This document shows positions 25,601-40,600 of a DNA stretch of 64,000 bases, one piece after another. The position numbers and the translations under genes were made by a program. The notes beneath the pieces are model-generated. The model was given only the letters and a program-made list of their open reading frames with translations. It was not told the origin of the DNA and did no database searches. Numbering within the stretch: position 1 is the stretch's first letter; each line of letters opens with the position of its first letter. The DNA comes from Ctena decussata (lineage: Eukaryota > Mollusca > Bivalvia > Lucinida > Lucinidae): positions 91,026,638 to 91,090,637 of the forward strand of contig OZ022503.1 of NCBI GenBank assembly GCA_963989385.1. Reading direction: 5' to 3'.

Positions 25601-28600
25601 ATATGGTACTTGTATCACCGGTTAGGAGATATGCTTTATTACTTTGCAACTCATTTTGCCCATATTCTGTCATTTGGAATTCTTTCCTTGATTTGTTTGG
25701 TTGCTCATTCTGTACCACTATGTGTGCTCCTATGAGGGCCAAAAGTTCGTAATAAAGAGCCTGTATCTTGTATTATTATAAGAGCCTCAAATTAGAACTA
25801 TTGCTATTCTAAAATGGTGCATAGGTAGACATGTATGTTTGGTCTGGTGTCTCATTGGTTTAAACATATTTTATTCGTTTTTAAATTGTAACATACATAC
25901 ATATATATAATATACAATACAATCTTGGGATTAGAACGAAAGCTAAGTGCTTATAGAGTTCTTCTCCCTAAGTGTCTCATTAATCCATTCCTGCCTAGTT
26001 ACCCATAACACAGACATTGACAAACAGTGTAGACCCTGATCAGACACCACATTTGTGGTGTCTGATCCTGGTCTACACTGTTTACCTTCAATATCGGATT
26101 CTTGTGAAATTCTGAAATTCGTAAAAATCAATTAAACCTGACACCCCTTAAACTGGAAATGTACCTGTCCCAAGAGCTAGGTAGAAGAATCCACTCCTCA
26201 TCAATGAACTAATCAGCAAGACCTGTGATCTGAAACCCAACATTGCTATATTCAGAGGCTGACCCATAAGGACCCCTTAAGGAGTGAGATCAGAACTGGT
26301 TCTGGTGAGGTCCCCTTTTGTCAGCAATCCTCAGAGTTCTCTTCAAAATCTTCAATTTCGTTAAACATGTGGCTATATTTGGAAGCAGACCACTGAGGAC
26401 CTTTTCAGAGTGGGCTTGTTCGGGACTGTCTAGTGAAACCTATTTATTCATCATTTAGAGTCTCATGGAGACCTGTGATTTGATATACCGTATTTCTCCG
26501 CTTATAATTTGGAGTTTTTCCCTTCCAAAACAATCCTAAAAATCTAGATCTGTCTGATAAGGAAAAACCAATCTTATAGCAGAATTTCATAATACTGAGT
26601 TAGATATTTGGGGGTCATTTCAGAAAGGGGAACACCCTGTTTTATAGCCAAATATATACAGTAAAACAGGGCTATAACTGGCAGATGACCCCTAATGATT
26701 ACTTTAGGGTGTGAGATTGTGACTGACTGTGATAGAGTCCCATGTAAGTCATCAATTATCATTTTTCTAAATGAGACCTTTGATTTGATACCAAACAGAC
26801 ATTCCTCAAATGACTCCTTCTGTGGGTGGTCTCAAGACTGAGGTGGGACAGACACAGAAAAAAATCTACTGTATGGTATGTGACTCACGAGTCTATATTA
26901 TTGTTACTTGATCATTTGGAGTCTATTTCCTTTAACAGTCCAATTCAAGCAAGTTTCCGGCTGTATCTCAAGCAGCTGAAACAAACATCACAAAGTATAA
27001 CAACAGTCTAAACTGTCCTACCCACTTCTGAAACCAATAAGTGCCAAAACGTCTAATGTTTACTCTCACAACATCTACTCCCAAAATGTCTTCTCAGATT
27101 TGGCCTAATGTGATGTTTTGAGAGATGATGTTTTGGAAGTACACGTAGATGTTTTGAAAGCAGATGTTACAGTACTACCCCCTCTGAAACATACTAAAAG
27201 TCAAATACTTTCAAATTATCATAATAATTATCATTATAATAGTATAGTGACTGCAAAATAATGCAAGTACTGGAAAACAGTGAACATTTTCCTGTATATG
27301 GTACATGAAATGTACATGTAATTGTTTTTCTTTTTGTTGTTTTTTTCTCATCAAATACATTTGAGCCGCGACACGACAAAACCAACAATGTGGTCGTGCG
27401 CCCAGCGCAGACTCAGATCAGCCTGGGCATCCGCCCAGTCTGATGAGAGTCTTTGCAGTGCGCTTAAAGGGTAGCTAAGAGTCTAAGCTACCTCCATGCG
27501 GACAGCGAAGACTCTGATCAGACTGGGCGGATGCCCAGGCTGATCTGAGTCTTCGCTGGACGCACAACCACTTTGTTGGTTTTGTCGTGTCGCGGCTCAT
27601 TTATTAATCTGTAGAGCAGACTCTTTCTTTATATAGATGAACTGATATTCTAGTTCTAAGTGTGTTAATATACAGTCAAACTTCGGTAGTTCGAACGTCA
27701 ATTCTTTGAATCCATTGGAAACTTTGAATACTTTCGAAGGTCCCGAATTTTTTGCTATGCATTCTATATAAATTCACCTTGGTAACTTCGAACATTGATA
27801 GTTCGAAAAATCGGATTTTTCGACAGAAAAATTTGGTCCCGAACTGCGATTTCTGTTAGAAATACCTCTTAAAATTCGAAGTCGCAATTATCTGTCAGCC
27901 ATGCTGAAAAATCACGCACAAACCCGATGATGCGTGACGACGCTAATCATGTTTCAATAGCAGTTAATCCTGTCTTAACAAGGTATTATCATACATCTAA
28001 ATGTTCTTCTTTTGTGACTTAATTAAAGATGTTTTTAGCATGCAATTAAAATTGAATTTGAGTAGAAGACGTTGTTAATCTTTAATCTATGTTTGAACTG
28101 GGGGGTGATCAAAAATACAGCGCCATGACTTAACGGTAACGATTAATGTTTTGATGTTGTGTATCCGCAGGGAGTGTAACTGAAATATGGCAACCCAGGA
28201 AATAAACACTGCAAAATGTTTCACTAACATCATTTCAATGTCGCAACAAGATTGTGACGTTGCAGTGTTTTTGTTGCCAACATCTTGCAATGTTCTGGTT
28301 GTTGGGAAATACATAAAAATATTTTTTCCTATTTATATTTCAGTATCAACTACCTAGTTCGACGCTGCTCATTGCTCAAAATATGATCCTTGTTTAACAT
28401 GTAACCTTGTTTTGTTGAAAGTAGAATGTTCTGTTGCTGATGTAAATAAATGAAGAATACAGGTTATTTTGTTTCATTTTTGTCATTAACAGTCCAATTG
28501 CTGAAGGCATAAGGGAAGATGACAGTCAAATTATCTGTATGTATCTTCTTTCACGCCGTACGGAAGAATCAATTACCACAATACAGGTGCGTTTGACACA

Positions 28601-31600
28601 TTCCACACAACCACAAGGCCACAGTTGAGGTTGGACATTTCCATTATTTACGGAAATAGCTGACTCGGTAACTTCAAAATTCGGACAGTTCGAAGTAAAA
28701 TCGGGAGTCCCTGGCACTTCGAACTACCGAAGTTCGACTGTACTAGTATTTTCTTATTTCTTCATGAGCATAAGTTTTGGGTACCTAGATTCATCCTGTA
28801 GCAGTGATTATAATAATCCTACCCAAAATGATATGTTTATTAATTATGGTATGGTAAATATAATAAGATTTGAACAATAACTTTTGTTTGAAAAAAATGA
28901 GCAGGTGAAAGGTGACTAGCAGAACATTTTATAGCAGGCAAAGTGGGACAAATCATATGCAATACAGAAGTAGGTGAAAGAAGGAAAATATCTTCATCAA
29001 CTTTACTTAGGGAATTGGAACAAAATCACAATTTGCCCTATAGAAATGGGACAGATAAGTCTGAGCCTATAGAACTGGGACAGATCAGGTATGCTAAGAA
29101 CCTCAGAAATCTACATGCAAAGTCAGGTACTACCCAGACTACATGGATGTGCAGACTTGTGTGTGCCTTCTATGAAGCAACTTTATTACATGTTGTAGGT
29201 CTAATATTAACTCACATTTAAAGTCTCTTTCAAGTCCGTCTTCTCTATCGCCGGATCACCCTGACATATATAAAAAGAAAAAATGACAATAAGCAAATAA
29301 TAAATATACATTTTCTTTTTCAAAATTCAGTCAATGACCCTGTTTGTTTAATAATGACAGCTGACATATCTACTTATACATATTGACAGATCAGAAGGGG
29401 GTAAGTTGCTGGGGGAGATGGGGGCTCTGGGATATATTTTCTTATTGGTAGTGTCTAGCAGTACGAGTCTGTATAAGTAGCCTAGAAACTACCCCTACAA
29501 ACCTGTACGGATAATGTCCATTCTACAAGTACAAACATCTATGGCTGTATTACCAAGTTTACACAGCAGACATTTATCTGACTGGTGTTCCAAACATGAA
29601 CTAAACTAGCTACTGTTAGCATTGTCAAGTTTTATAATAAATACTTACCTGGGTACAGTTGTTCAAAACTATGTTGTAAATTTTCCAACATAGTATACAC
29701 AAAATCATTGCTGTTTTTGTCAAAAAGATGTGAGGAGCTTTTGTAGTACAAAAGCTCCTCACTTTTTTTCAGAATAAATATTACCCCAACTGATTTTGTG
29801 AGTACTGTAAGACTTTACAAATACTTGACTAACAACTTTATCAAGCTAATGATGCTTTGAACAATCAAGCCCTGACTTGCATTGCAAATATGGAATGTAT
29901 ATATATGAGGTCTATAGAAATTGTTGGTATTGTCAAGTTTTACAGTTCAAACTTACCTCACTGGTGCCCCATACATGGAATGTATCTATATGTGTTGTAC
30001 AGTAAATGTTAGTATTGTTATTCCCTGTCCAGCCAACTTTTGCCTAAAATCAAAATACCATAAACATTTCAAAAATTCTGAATAATTTGGTACCCATAAC
30101 AATTGGCATATCTATCTTGAAACAACAATTCCGGGGAATGCTACGTTGCACCTCCATTGCACATCCATGGTAGTAGAGATCATAGTTAAAAGGAAGTGTG
30201 ATGTATCTATGTAGAATTTTTTAGCAACTTTGGGCTCGCAAGCTAGGAAGGCACATCCCTTGAGAACATTCTAAAAAGAAACTTTATGCCAAGTTCGATA
30301 ATCGTAGGTATCATAATTTGAGAGAAATGGACTAAAACGCTAGGATCAAGGCAACTGTGGATGTAAAATATTATAAAGTCAGCAGAACAAAAGATACAGG
30401 TCAAGGGTATAATAAGTGCAGTAGCCCTTTAAAACATTCTAAGAAGAAACTCTTTGCCAGGTCTGATGATTGTAGGTATCAAAGTTTGCAAAATATGGAC
30501 TTTAACACTAGGCTCGACGTAATATTGATGTATAGATATATGGTACCTTAAAGTGAATGTGAATATTTCCAGATGAGGTATTTCTTACACAAGAATTCCG
30601 CGGAATGCAGTGTCTCGCCTGCTGGCACTTTGTCACAAAAAAGAGCTAAATCAGCAAAGATGCATGCATGAACCAAGTTTCTTGGTTCTTGCCTTTATAG
30701 TTCATGAGAAACAGACCGAAACGCGAAAACCTCACAAAAAATTGCAAAGTCAGTCAACCGTAAAATTTTGGTAAAGGCTCAATATTGATGACGGCTTTGA
30801 GCTCTTCTCTTCCATATGAATGCATGACCCAAGTTTCGTGGCTCTAGACCTTATAATATCTGAAAAAATGACCTACACATGAAAACTCCACAAAAATTGC
30901 AAAATCAGTCAACTGTAAAATGTAGGTCAAGACTCAATATTGATGATTGCTTTGAGATTTACTCTTCCAGATGTACACATGAACCAAGTTTCTTGGCTCT
31001 AGCCCTTATAGTTTCTGAGAAAATGACCTAAATGCGAAAACTCTACAAAAATTACATCACGATGTACGCATGAACCAAGTTTCATGGCTCTAGCCCTTAT
31101 AACTTCTGAGAAAATGACCTAAACACAAAAACTTGACAAAAAAATGCAAAGTCAGTCAACCTTAAAATGTAGGTCAAGACTCAATATTGATGATGGCCTA
31201 AACACGAAAACTCAACAAAAATTGCAAAGTCAGTCAACCGTAAAATGTAGGTCAAGACTCAATTTTAATGATGGCTTTGAGATATAATCTTCCAGATGTA
31301 CGCATGAACCAAGTTTCATGGCTCTAGCCCTTATAACTTCTGAGGAAATGACCTAAACACAAAAACTTGACAAAAAATTGCAAAGTATGTCAACCTTAAA
31401 ATGTAGGTCAAGACTCAATATTGATGATGGCTTTGAGATCTACTCTTCCAGATGTACCTATGAGCCAAGTTTCATGGCTCTAGACCTTCTGGTTTCTGAG
31501 AAAATGACCTAAACGCAAAAACTCGACAAAAGTTTACACCGCCAACGATGACGACGACGACACCGGAAAAGCAATACATATGTCTCGTCTCTGCTTCGCA

Positions 31601-34600
31601 GGCTAGACAAAAACAAATATTTGTTTCCCATTTCATTTGAGAAAGAAGTTGCTCCTTAAAAGGGCATATTCTTTTCTCTAAGAGTAGCCCCAAGATTGCT
31701 TAACTTTTTGATATCAATAAGTGTTCCTATCAAAACAAGAGGCCCAAATGGGCCTGATATCGCTCACCTGGCTATTGTGCAACGGGACCATTCTGATACA
31801 AAATTGGTCCAATTCCACTGAGAATTTCTCATTTTCACATTTTGCTACTTTTAGTAACAGAGGCCAACTTGCCTGGTCTTTATATATTTACTTTTGAAAC
31901 ACCTCAATGCAAGAATCATTTTGCCACAAATTTCATCAAAATCCATTCAGGGGTTACACAGATATTGCCAGTTTCATGTTTTGTGCTATTTTTAGTAACG
32001 GCAGATGGCGGCCATCTTGGATTGCTAAAATGCAAAAAAAAGAAAAGCCTTCATGCAAGGACCATTTTGACACAACCATTGAGATTTTCTGATTTTCACA
32101 TTTTCTATTTTTAGTAACAGAGGCCAATATGACTGGTCTACAGTTAGATATTTTTGAAACATCTCAATGCAAGAATCATTTTGACACAAATTTTGTCAAA
32201 ATCCATTCAGCGGTTACTGAGATATTGTCATTTTCATGTTTTTTGCTATTTTTAGTAACGGCAAATGGTGGCCATCTTGGAATGCCAAAATGCAAAAAAT
32301 CGAAAAAGCTTAATTAAAGGACCATTCTGACACAAAATTAATCCAACTCCATTGAGATTTTCTAATTTTCACATTTTTCTATTTTTAGTAACAGAGGCCA
32401 ATATGAAGGGTCTACAGTTAGATATTTTTGAAACATCTCAATGCAAGAATCATTTTGACACAAATTTCGTCAAAATCCATTCAGCGGTTACTGAGATATT
32501 GTCATTTTCATGTTTTGTGCTATTTTTAGTAACGGCAGATGGCGGCCATCTTGGAATGCCAAATTGCAATTAATCAAAACGACTTCATGCAAGGAACATT
32601 CTGACACAAAATTGGTCCAATTCCATTAAAGGGTTCTTGAGTAATTGTCATTTTTATGTTAGTGCTATTTTTAGTAACACCAGATGGCGGCCATCTTGGA
32701 ATGCCAAATCGTAATTAATCGAAACGGCTTCATGCAAGGAACATTCTGACAAAAAATTGGTCCAATTCCATTCAAGGGATCTTGAGTAATTGTCATTTTT
32801 ATGTTTGTGCTATTTTTAGTAACGGCCCCCATGGTGGCCATCTTGGATAGTCAACTGGCACAAAATTGAAATAATTCCATTCAAGAACCATTTCTGACCA
32901 AATCTGGTCAGAATTGGTTGCATTTTCTTTAGATATTGACATTTGAGCAAAATCGGCCTTGTAAACGCTAAGTAGGTCACTGTGACCTAATTCCGCTATA
33001 GATTTTTTTTTATTTTTACAATTTCTAATACCAAGGTCCTACTTATGTTCTATGCAAACTTTCAACCAAATATACCAAATGGTTCTGGAGAAGAAGTTGA
33101 TTTTGTTGTTTTTGCTATTTTTAGTAATGGCGGCCATCTTGGATTTTCAACCTGACCCAATTTTACAATTCTGAGACCCTGGAGTCAGGTCATGCTCCAT
33201 GTGAAATTTGAGAACCATGGGACCAGTAGTTTAAGAGAAGAAGTTGTTTGAAGTTGTTTAAATAGGTCATTTTTTGACATTGGCATTTGAGCAAAATCAC
33301 ACACGTAAACAGAAAGTAGGTCACTGTGACAAAACTCCGCTACAGATTTTTTTCATTTTTACAATTTTGAATACCAAGGTTTCACTGATGTTCCATGCCA
33401 AAATTCAGACAAATATACCCAGTGGTTCTGGAGAAGAAGTTTATTTTGTTGTTTTTGCTATTTTTAGTAACGGCGGCCATCTTGGATTTTCAACCTGACC
33501 CAATTTTACAATTCTGAGACCCTGGAGTCAGGTCATGCTCCATGTGAAATTTGAAAACCATGGGACCAGTAGTTTTAGAGAAGAAGTTGTTTGAAGTTGT
33601 TTAAATAGGTCATTTTTTGACATTGGCATTCGAGCAAAATCACACACGTAAACAGAAAGTAGGTCACTGTGACAAAACTCCGCTACAGATTTTTTTCATT
33701 TTTACAATTTTGAATACCAAGGTTTCACTGATGTTCCATGCCAAAATTCAGACAAATATACCCAGTGGTTCTGGAGAAGAAGTTTATTTTGTTGTTTTTG
33801 CTATTTTTAGTAACGGCGGCCATCTTGGATTTTCAACCTGACCCAATTTTACAATTATGAGACCCTGGAGTCAGGTCATGCTCCATGTGAAATTTGAGAA
33901 CCATGGGACCAGTAGTTTTACAGAAGAAGATGTTTGAATATTTGTTTTTAGGTGTTGACGGACACATCCCGTGACGACGCACGACGCACGACGCACGCCG
34001 GACGCATTGGTATGACAATAGCTCACTATGGCCCTTCGGGCCAGGTGAGCTAAAAAATTTTTGACAGGAAAATACCAAATTGGGATTAAAATATATCAAC
34101 TATAGATAAAAGCAAGTCCAGATAGTATTTAATACTGTGCAAAATTAATCATTTAGCTACATATTGTTTTAATTTTTCTGAAAATGTATTTTGCTCTTTT
34201 TACATGTTTGCTAAAAACAAAAAAGAAAAAGAGATGCACTGGCACTGACTTTGACACTGACGGCAACATAATGAATTAACGAAAACTTATGTCTTTATAA
34301 GACAGGTTTTATTCCCTTCCAAAGCAATCCATAAAATCTTGATCCATCTTATAAGACAGATCTAGATTTTTGGGATTGCTTTATGAGCTAAAAACAATTT
34401 CAAAGTAGAATTTCAAGACTGATTCAGATATCTTGGGTCATTCTTAAGATGGAAAATATTTTTATATAGCCAAAGAAATATGGTACACTTACCACCGTTG
34501 AGCAGGAATTCAACACCAATGATAAAGCATCATCTTCATTAGTTTGAGAAACATCGTAGACACAGACCAGACCATCTGTTGACCCTGATGCTAATCTATC

Positions 34601-37600
34601 AGCATCTTCTGGATGGAAGCAAACCTGGAGAATAAGAAACAGGGGCCATATTCATAAAATGACTTAAGTGGTCGCTATGCTGTTGCTAAGGCTGAATTTC
34701 TGTCAAGGAGATTCCCTACAACTATGAAATTTGCTCTGGAGGAACAGTCTGTTAAAGACTGTTCCTCCAGTGCAAATTTCATAGTGCAAATTTCATAGTT
34801 ACTATGAAATTTGCTCTGGAGGAACAGCCTGTTAAAGACTGTTCCTCCAGTGCAAATTTCATAGTTGTAGGGAATCTCCTTCATAGAAATTTTGCCTTAG
34901 CAACAGCATAGCAACGACTGAAGTCATTTTATAAATACGGCCCCAGATGTCCCTAATTTGTATCACGTTCCGGCTCACTATGTAATGTGTATCAATACCT
35001 TAAAAGAAAGAAAACTGTAAGGCCAGAAAATATACTGACCTCACATTATTCTTTTTTTTGTTTCGTATGACTTAAATAATTTTTAATATAGCATATATAC
35101 TGATTAAAAGACCTAAATACATGCAACGGTCCACATTTTTTATTTTTTTCTTAAAAAATGGGGTTTTTTTTGCGGTCCTAATACTTTTAAAAAGATAGCA
35201 ATAATTTTAGCACAAGGATCTTACCAAAGTTCTCAGCCCAGCCTGCACATTCATCAACATTATTACTAGGCTGGGGGTTCTAATAGCCCAAAACAAATGC
35301 TGTTAGTGGTGAATAAGGAAAGATCAAGTAGCTCACACTCATCGTAAAATACTTCCGTTGGGGAGGTGGTCTCTACAAGGTAGCCCTCTGGTGCTCTGTG
35401 TATCATATATGATACACTGCACTAAATGGTGTCCATGATCAGGATAACCTGCTTATATAAAGTTCCAGGAGTCTAAAACTGTTCAGATTTTATATTTATG
35501 AGATTTTAAACTGTTAAAAGTTAAAAATCTCCAAGAGTTTTTTTAGAAGTTTTTAGACATATACCTGTGTAATGTCATCTTCGTGAGATTCACTATAGCA
35601 ACCAAGTAGTTTGCCACCTCTTCTGTCCCTGCAAAAACAATATACTCTATACTATTTCCATTTACTCTAAAAAAAAATAATATGGCCAGTTATCAGAATC
35701 AAATTAAGTCAACGCTTAGTAAAGATTAACAAAAACTGGCTGAAGTTCACGCTATATCAAAATCTGAGCAACATGCAAGGAAAAAGCAGCAGAAAAATAC
35801 AATCATGTTTCTTTCAGTTGGGAGAGAAAAATTTGTTCTTTGAGTGCTAACTTAGTATCAAATCTATCCTCAAAAATGATTTTCAATCCAAGCTCAGATT
35901 ACCGTATATGCGGTAATTTTCGCGGGTTCAAATTTTCGCGGTATGACACAGTTTTACAGTCTAAGCATGCCTAAATGTGCAGTCTAGACAAGACATGTTG
36001 GATTTGCTTTAAAAATTCTAAGGGCCAATCATTATCTCACTTAACTGGGTATGCTCTGACTAGACTGTACATAAGCACAGACTGGACTGGGAGTGTGCTT
36101 GGCCCACCAGCCATGTTTTTGGTTTTGTTGTGCCACAACAAAACCAAAAACGTGGCTGGTGGGCCAAGCACACTCATGAGAACCACCTCAGCTAGCTGGT
36201 TTCAAAGAGGCACCACAACATATGTTTTTTCATAAAAAATAAACTGAAATTATCTCAGACTTATGATCAAAACCTTCATTTAATAAAACCTTCAATAAAC
36301 AACCATATTTATTTGGCTATAAGATAGAGGGCATGTTTCCTCTTTCAAAACAATCCCCAAAGATCTAGATCCATCTTACAAGATGGATCTAGATTTTTGA
36401 GATTGTTTAGAAGAGAAAACAACACAAAAATCCCCCAAAATCTACATCCATCTTACAAGAAAGATCTTGATTTCTGAGATTATTTTAAAAGAGAAAACAA
36501 CCACACCCATCTCATTGTTGAAATATACAAGACTGATTTAATATCTGGGGTTATTTTGGAAGGGACAACTCTTGTCCCATAGCTAAATATATATGAGCCG
36601 GGACACGAGAAAACCAAAAATGTGGTTGTGCGTCCAGCGCAGACTCAGATCAGCCTGGGCATCCGCCCAGTCTGATCAGAGTCTTCGCTGTCCGCATGAA
36701 GGTAGCTTACTCCATTGGCTACCCTTTAAGCGCTTAGCAAAGGGTCTTATCAGACTGGGCGAATGCCCAAGTTGATCTGAGTCTGGTCTGGGCGCAGAAC
36801 CACATTGTTGGTTTTCTCATGTCGCGGCTCAATTATGGTATTAGAAGCCTACCAAAAGAGAAGATAAACATTGTGTTCCTTATCTCTCTCCATCCCTGCA
36901 CACAACACTCTGTCTGAGGCGTTGATATCTATCCCAGTAAACTGGTTGTTTGTCTTCGATGAGCCTGGTAAAATAACACCATAAATATATTTTGAAAGGA
37001 TGTATCCTTTGGAGTCAAGGGTTCAGGGTGAAGAAACCTCACTTAGGATGTCATATTTCATCAGTTATAAGACATCTATTTTTCCCTTCCAAAACAATCC
37101 CAAAATCTGTCTTATAAAACGGATCTAATTTTTAAGGCTATGGGAGAGACTAGAGCAAGTGAGCAGAGCTAATGTATACCCCCGACCAGTGCAACCGCCT
37201 GCAGAAAATAAACTTTACAACATAATACATTAATGCAAATGTTAGCAGACAATCAATCATATCAAGCAACAGACCAAGTCACATATCAAAAGGTTTCATT
37301 CCAAGATTTGGCAATAATCAAAAGAATACTTTTACAGAAATATTATTTAAAGTTCAAAGTATGTGACCTTGACCTATGGTCAGCAGCAGCACCCAGATGA
37401 TGTCAAATAAACTATTTCAACCTAGTAAACCAAGTCACACATCAAAAGGTTCCATTCAAGAATACTGAAAATATAAGCGAACAGATACAAGTAAAGCTTT
37501 AATGCTAATGTAATACAAATGCCCAAGTCTTTGACCTTGACCTTAGCTCTGCAGCAACATCCAACTTTGATTCAAATTAAAATGTATCCATCCTGTACTA

Positions 37601-40600
37601 ACACTTAGCACATTAGAAAAAAATTCCAATGAAAGTTTTCAGAAAAATAGAGAAAAAGCAAACACTTAACTTACACGCAGAACAAATTTCTAAATCCGTG
37701 ACCTTGACCTGAGGTCAGCAGCAGCATCCAGCGATGCAAACTGATCAGTATCCATCCTGTAGTAACACTAAGCACATATGGACAAGTTCCAGTAAAGACT
37801 TCAAAGAAAACAGAGCAAAAGATCAAACTTACCACAAAACTTTAACGTAAATATTAAGTAACGGATGGAAGGACAAATGAACAGAAGGACTGACGTACCT
37901 ACGAGATAACCATTGTGGGATGCACCCTGGAATCCGCACAATGGGTTGCAATTTTCACCCCACAATGTTGTGTCTGTACATTGTACCACTGTGGGTTGCA
38001 ACCCACTTTGGTTGATGGCACTGTCCACCAACTCTTGCATGACCTACATGGTTTTGTTTTAGGTGTGTAGAAACAAGCCTTATGAGGTACCTTTAGGGCA
38101 TGCTGTTTCATAGAATGTCCATAGTCAAAAGTCAGGGTGGAAAGCACCCCATAATCTGTCCAAACTGGGACACTTGGACACTGTCCATCACAAGGCCATT
38201 TTTGTCTATAAAACCTGTAGGATGCACCCCCTTTTCATGAAGTATGTCCATTTCAGCAAATTTCCATTTATTTGAACGGGGTGCACTGTGAGTTACACCT
38301 GATAAGTCAAAATCACCCCACAAAACACAGTTATCTTCAAGAAACAGCCCACGAGGTACCTCTGGTAAGAGAGGACTGAAGAATGGACAGAAAGGAAAAA
38401 ACTATATAACCCTCGACATACTTCGTATGCCGGGGGTATAATAACCAAATTACACAAGACTGGTTTAAATATCTTGGTAGTTTTGGGAAGAGAAAGCTAC
38501 ATCTCAGAGCCTAATAAATACGGTATGTGCAAAAAATGAAAAACTTGTATCAGCCTGCTCATGTACAGTTTGATTAGATTCTTCTATACAGTAGAACTTC
38601 ATTGGCTCGAACAGGCTTGGGACCGGAAAAATTAGTTTCAGCCAAGGGAAGTTCTAGCCATCCAGGATTAAATTCTATACAAAGTGACCTCTAGGGACCG
38701 AGGAAAGAGTTCCAGCCAGGCAGGGTAAACGAGCCATCAGGGTTCGAGCCATTGAAGTTCTGCTGTACTTGCAGAAATATTCTATGGCTGCTGTAGAATC
38801 CATATAGTGGCAAGTATTGTCCAAGAATATGGGAGCTCAGGAGCCCCAGTAGCTCAGCTCAGTATAGCACTGGGACATATTCCATTTCAAAATGGCCCCT
38901 ATATATCAGTTGTATTAATGCTGTTATAAATGTATTTTTCCTTCCTAAAGGCTAAAGGATCCCATAAATCTATGTAGATCTGCCATATAACATGGATCTA
39001 GATTTTCAAGTTCTTCTGGGGAGGGGTGGGGGGTGGGGTGGGGTGGGGAGAGGAACTGTCTTATAACTAAACAAATATAGTAACTGCATGAGCACAATGA
39101 ATATACACAGAAAGCAATTTCTTGATGGAAGTGTTTTTGACCCTTTCATATATACCGATACTCCATAGTGACAATTCTATGTTTCAATTTTAGACAAGAC
39201 TGTTATAAAGAACATTTAAAAGAAAAATATCACAAACAAAAAACAAAATCATATTGCAAACACTGAGTGTAAATCCATATAAGCTGGCCCGTTTTTATTT
39301 AGATCTGCACTCTTTGCAAGATATCTAATGGACCACTGCAGAAGCAGAGGGTGAGGTTTGGATCCAGTAAAACATGTTTAAGCCCCCTAGTAATCTTTTG
39401 CTGACCATTCCAAGGCAGTACTTGTTTTGGTTCCTTGATGTTATATTGTGCTATGTCCGCTTGTCTATGTTCTTTGGCGGTTTGGTCACCTGTTTTGTTA
39501 CCCAATCTACCTTTTGTTTTGTTTTGTAAGCTAAAAATAAACTAGAAAATGTGTTTATGAAACACTATGCCCCCAACCATACGCTTGTCTCTAGAGAAGG
39601 TTCATCCAATAATGCTTGTACCTTTGTACCATAGGCTTACAATGCACTAAGTTGAAAAAGGGGCTTAACTCAGTCAAAAATTTACGAATTGTTTTCGAAA
39701 GTTAATCAGGTCATCTACACCTTGGGCAATAACAACCTGCAAAAATCATGATCCTAGCATCAGGGGTTCTCCAGATATTTTGTTCACAAGCTTCCATAGG
39801 CAAATAATGCACTAAGTTGAAAAAGGGGCATCACTCAATCCAAAATTTACAAATTATTTTCAAAAGTTAATCAGGTCATCTACACCACAGGCAGTATCTT
39901 CCTGCATAAAATCATGCTCCTAGCATCAGGTGTTCTTGAGATATTTTGTTCACAAGGTTCCATAGACTTACAATGAACTAAGTCGAAAAACGGGCATAAC
40001 TCAATAAAAAATTCATGATTTCTTTTCAAAAGTTAATCAGGTCATCTACACCACAGGCAGTATCTTCCTGCACAAAAATCATGCTCCTAACATCAGGGGT
40101 TCTTGAGATATTTTGTTCACAAGGTTCCATAGGCTTACAATGCACTAAGTCGAAAAAGGGGCATAACTTTGTCAAAAATTCACGAATTTGTTTCAAAAGT
40201 TAATCAGGTCATCTACACTTTGGGCATTCTCATCCTGCAAAACCTCATGATCCTAGCATCAGGGTTTCTTGAGATATTTTGTTCACAAGTTTCCACAGGC
40301 TAAGTCGAAAAAGGGGCATAACTCTGGAAATACATGACCGGCGGAAAAATAAAAAAATACGGGTCTGCTTATTTTCCATACTGATCATGTGTATAAAGTT
40401 TCAAGTTCTTAGCTCTTATTGTTCATGACTATATGTAAGGGTACCTTTGTACCATAGGCTTCAATGCACTAAGTCGAAAAAGGGGAATAACTCGATCAAA
40501 AATTCATGATTTTTTTTCAAAAGTTAATCAGGTCATCTACACCACAGGCAGTATCTTCCTGCAAAAAATCATGCTCCTAGCTTCAGGGGTTCTTGAGATA

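Noticed and set aside
26155..26250. Possible WDR89 exon (minus, FFYLALGT before a donor)
   Set aside because: It would leave the wrong phase, and the exon at 9834-9913 fits the family and both phases without it.
33274..33841. Two identical 74-codon frames
   Set aside because: They are two copies of the 343-bp core repeat of a HINE-like element, not paralogous genes.
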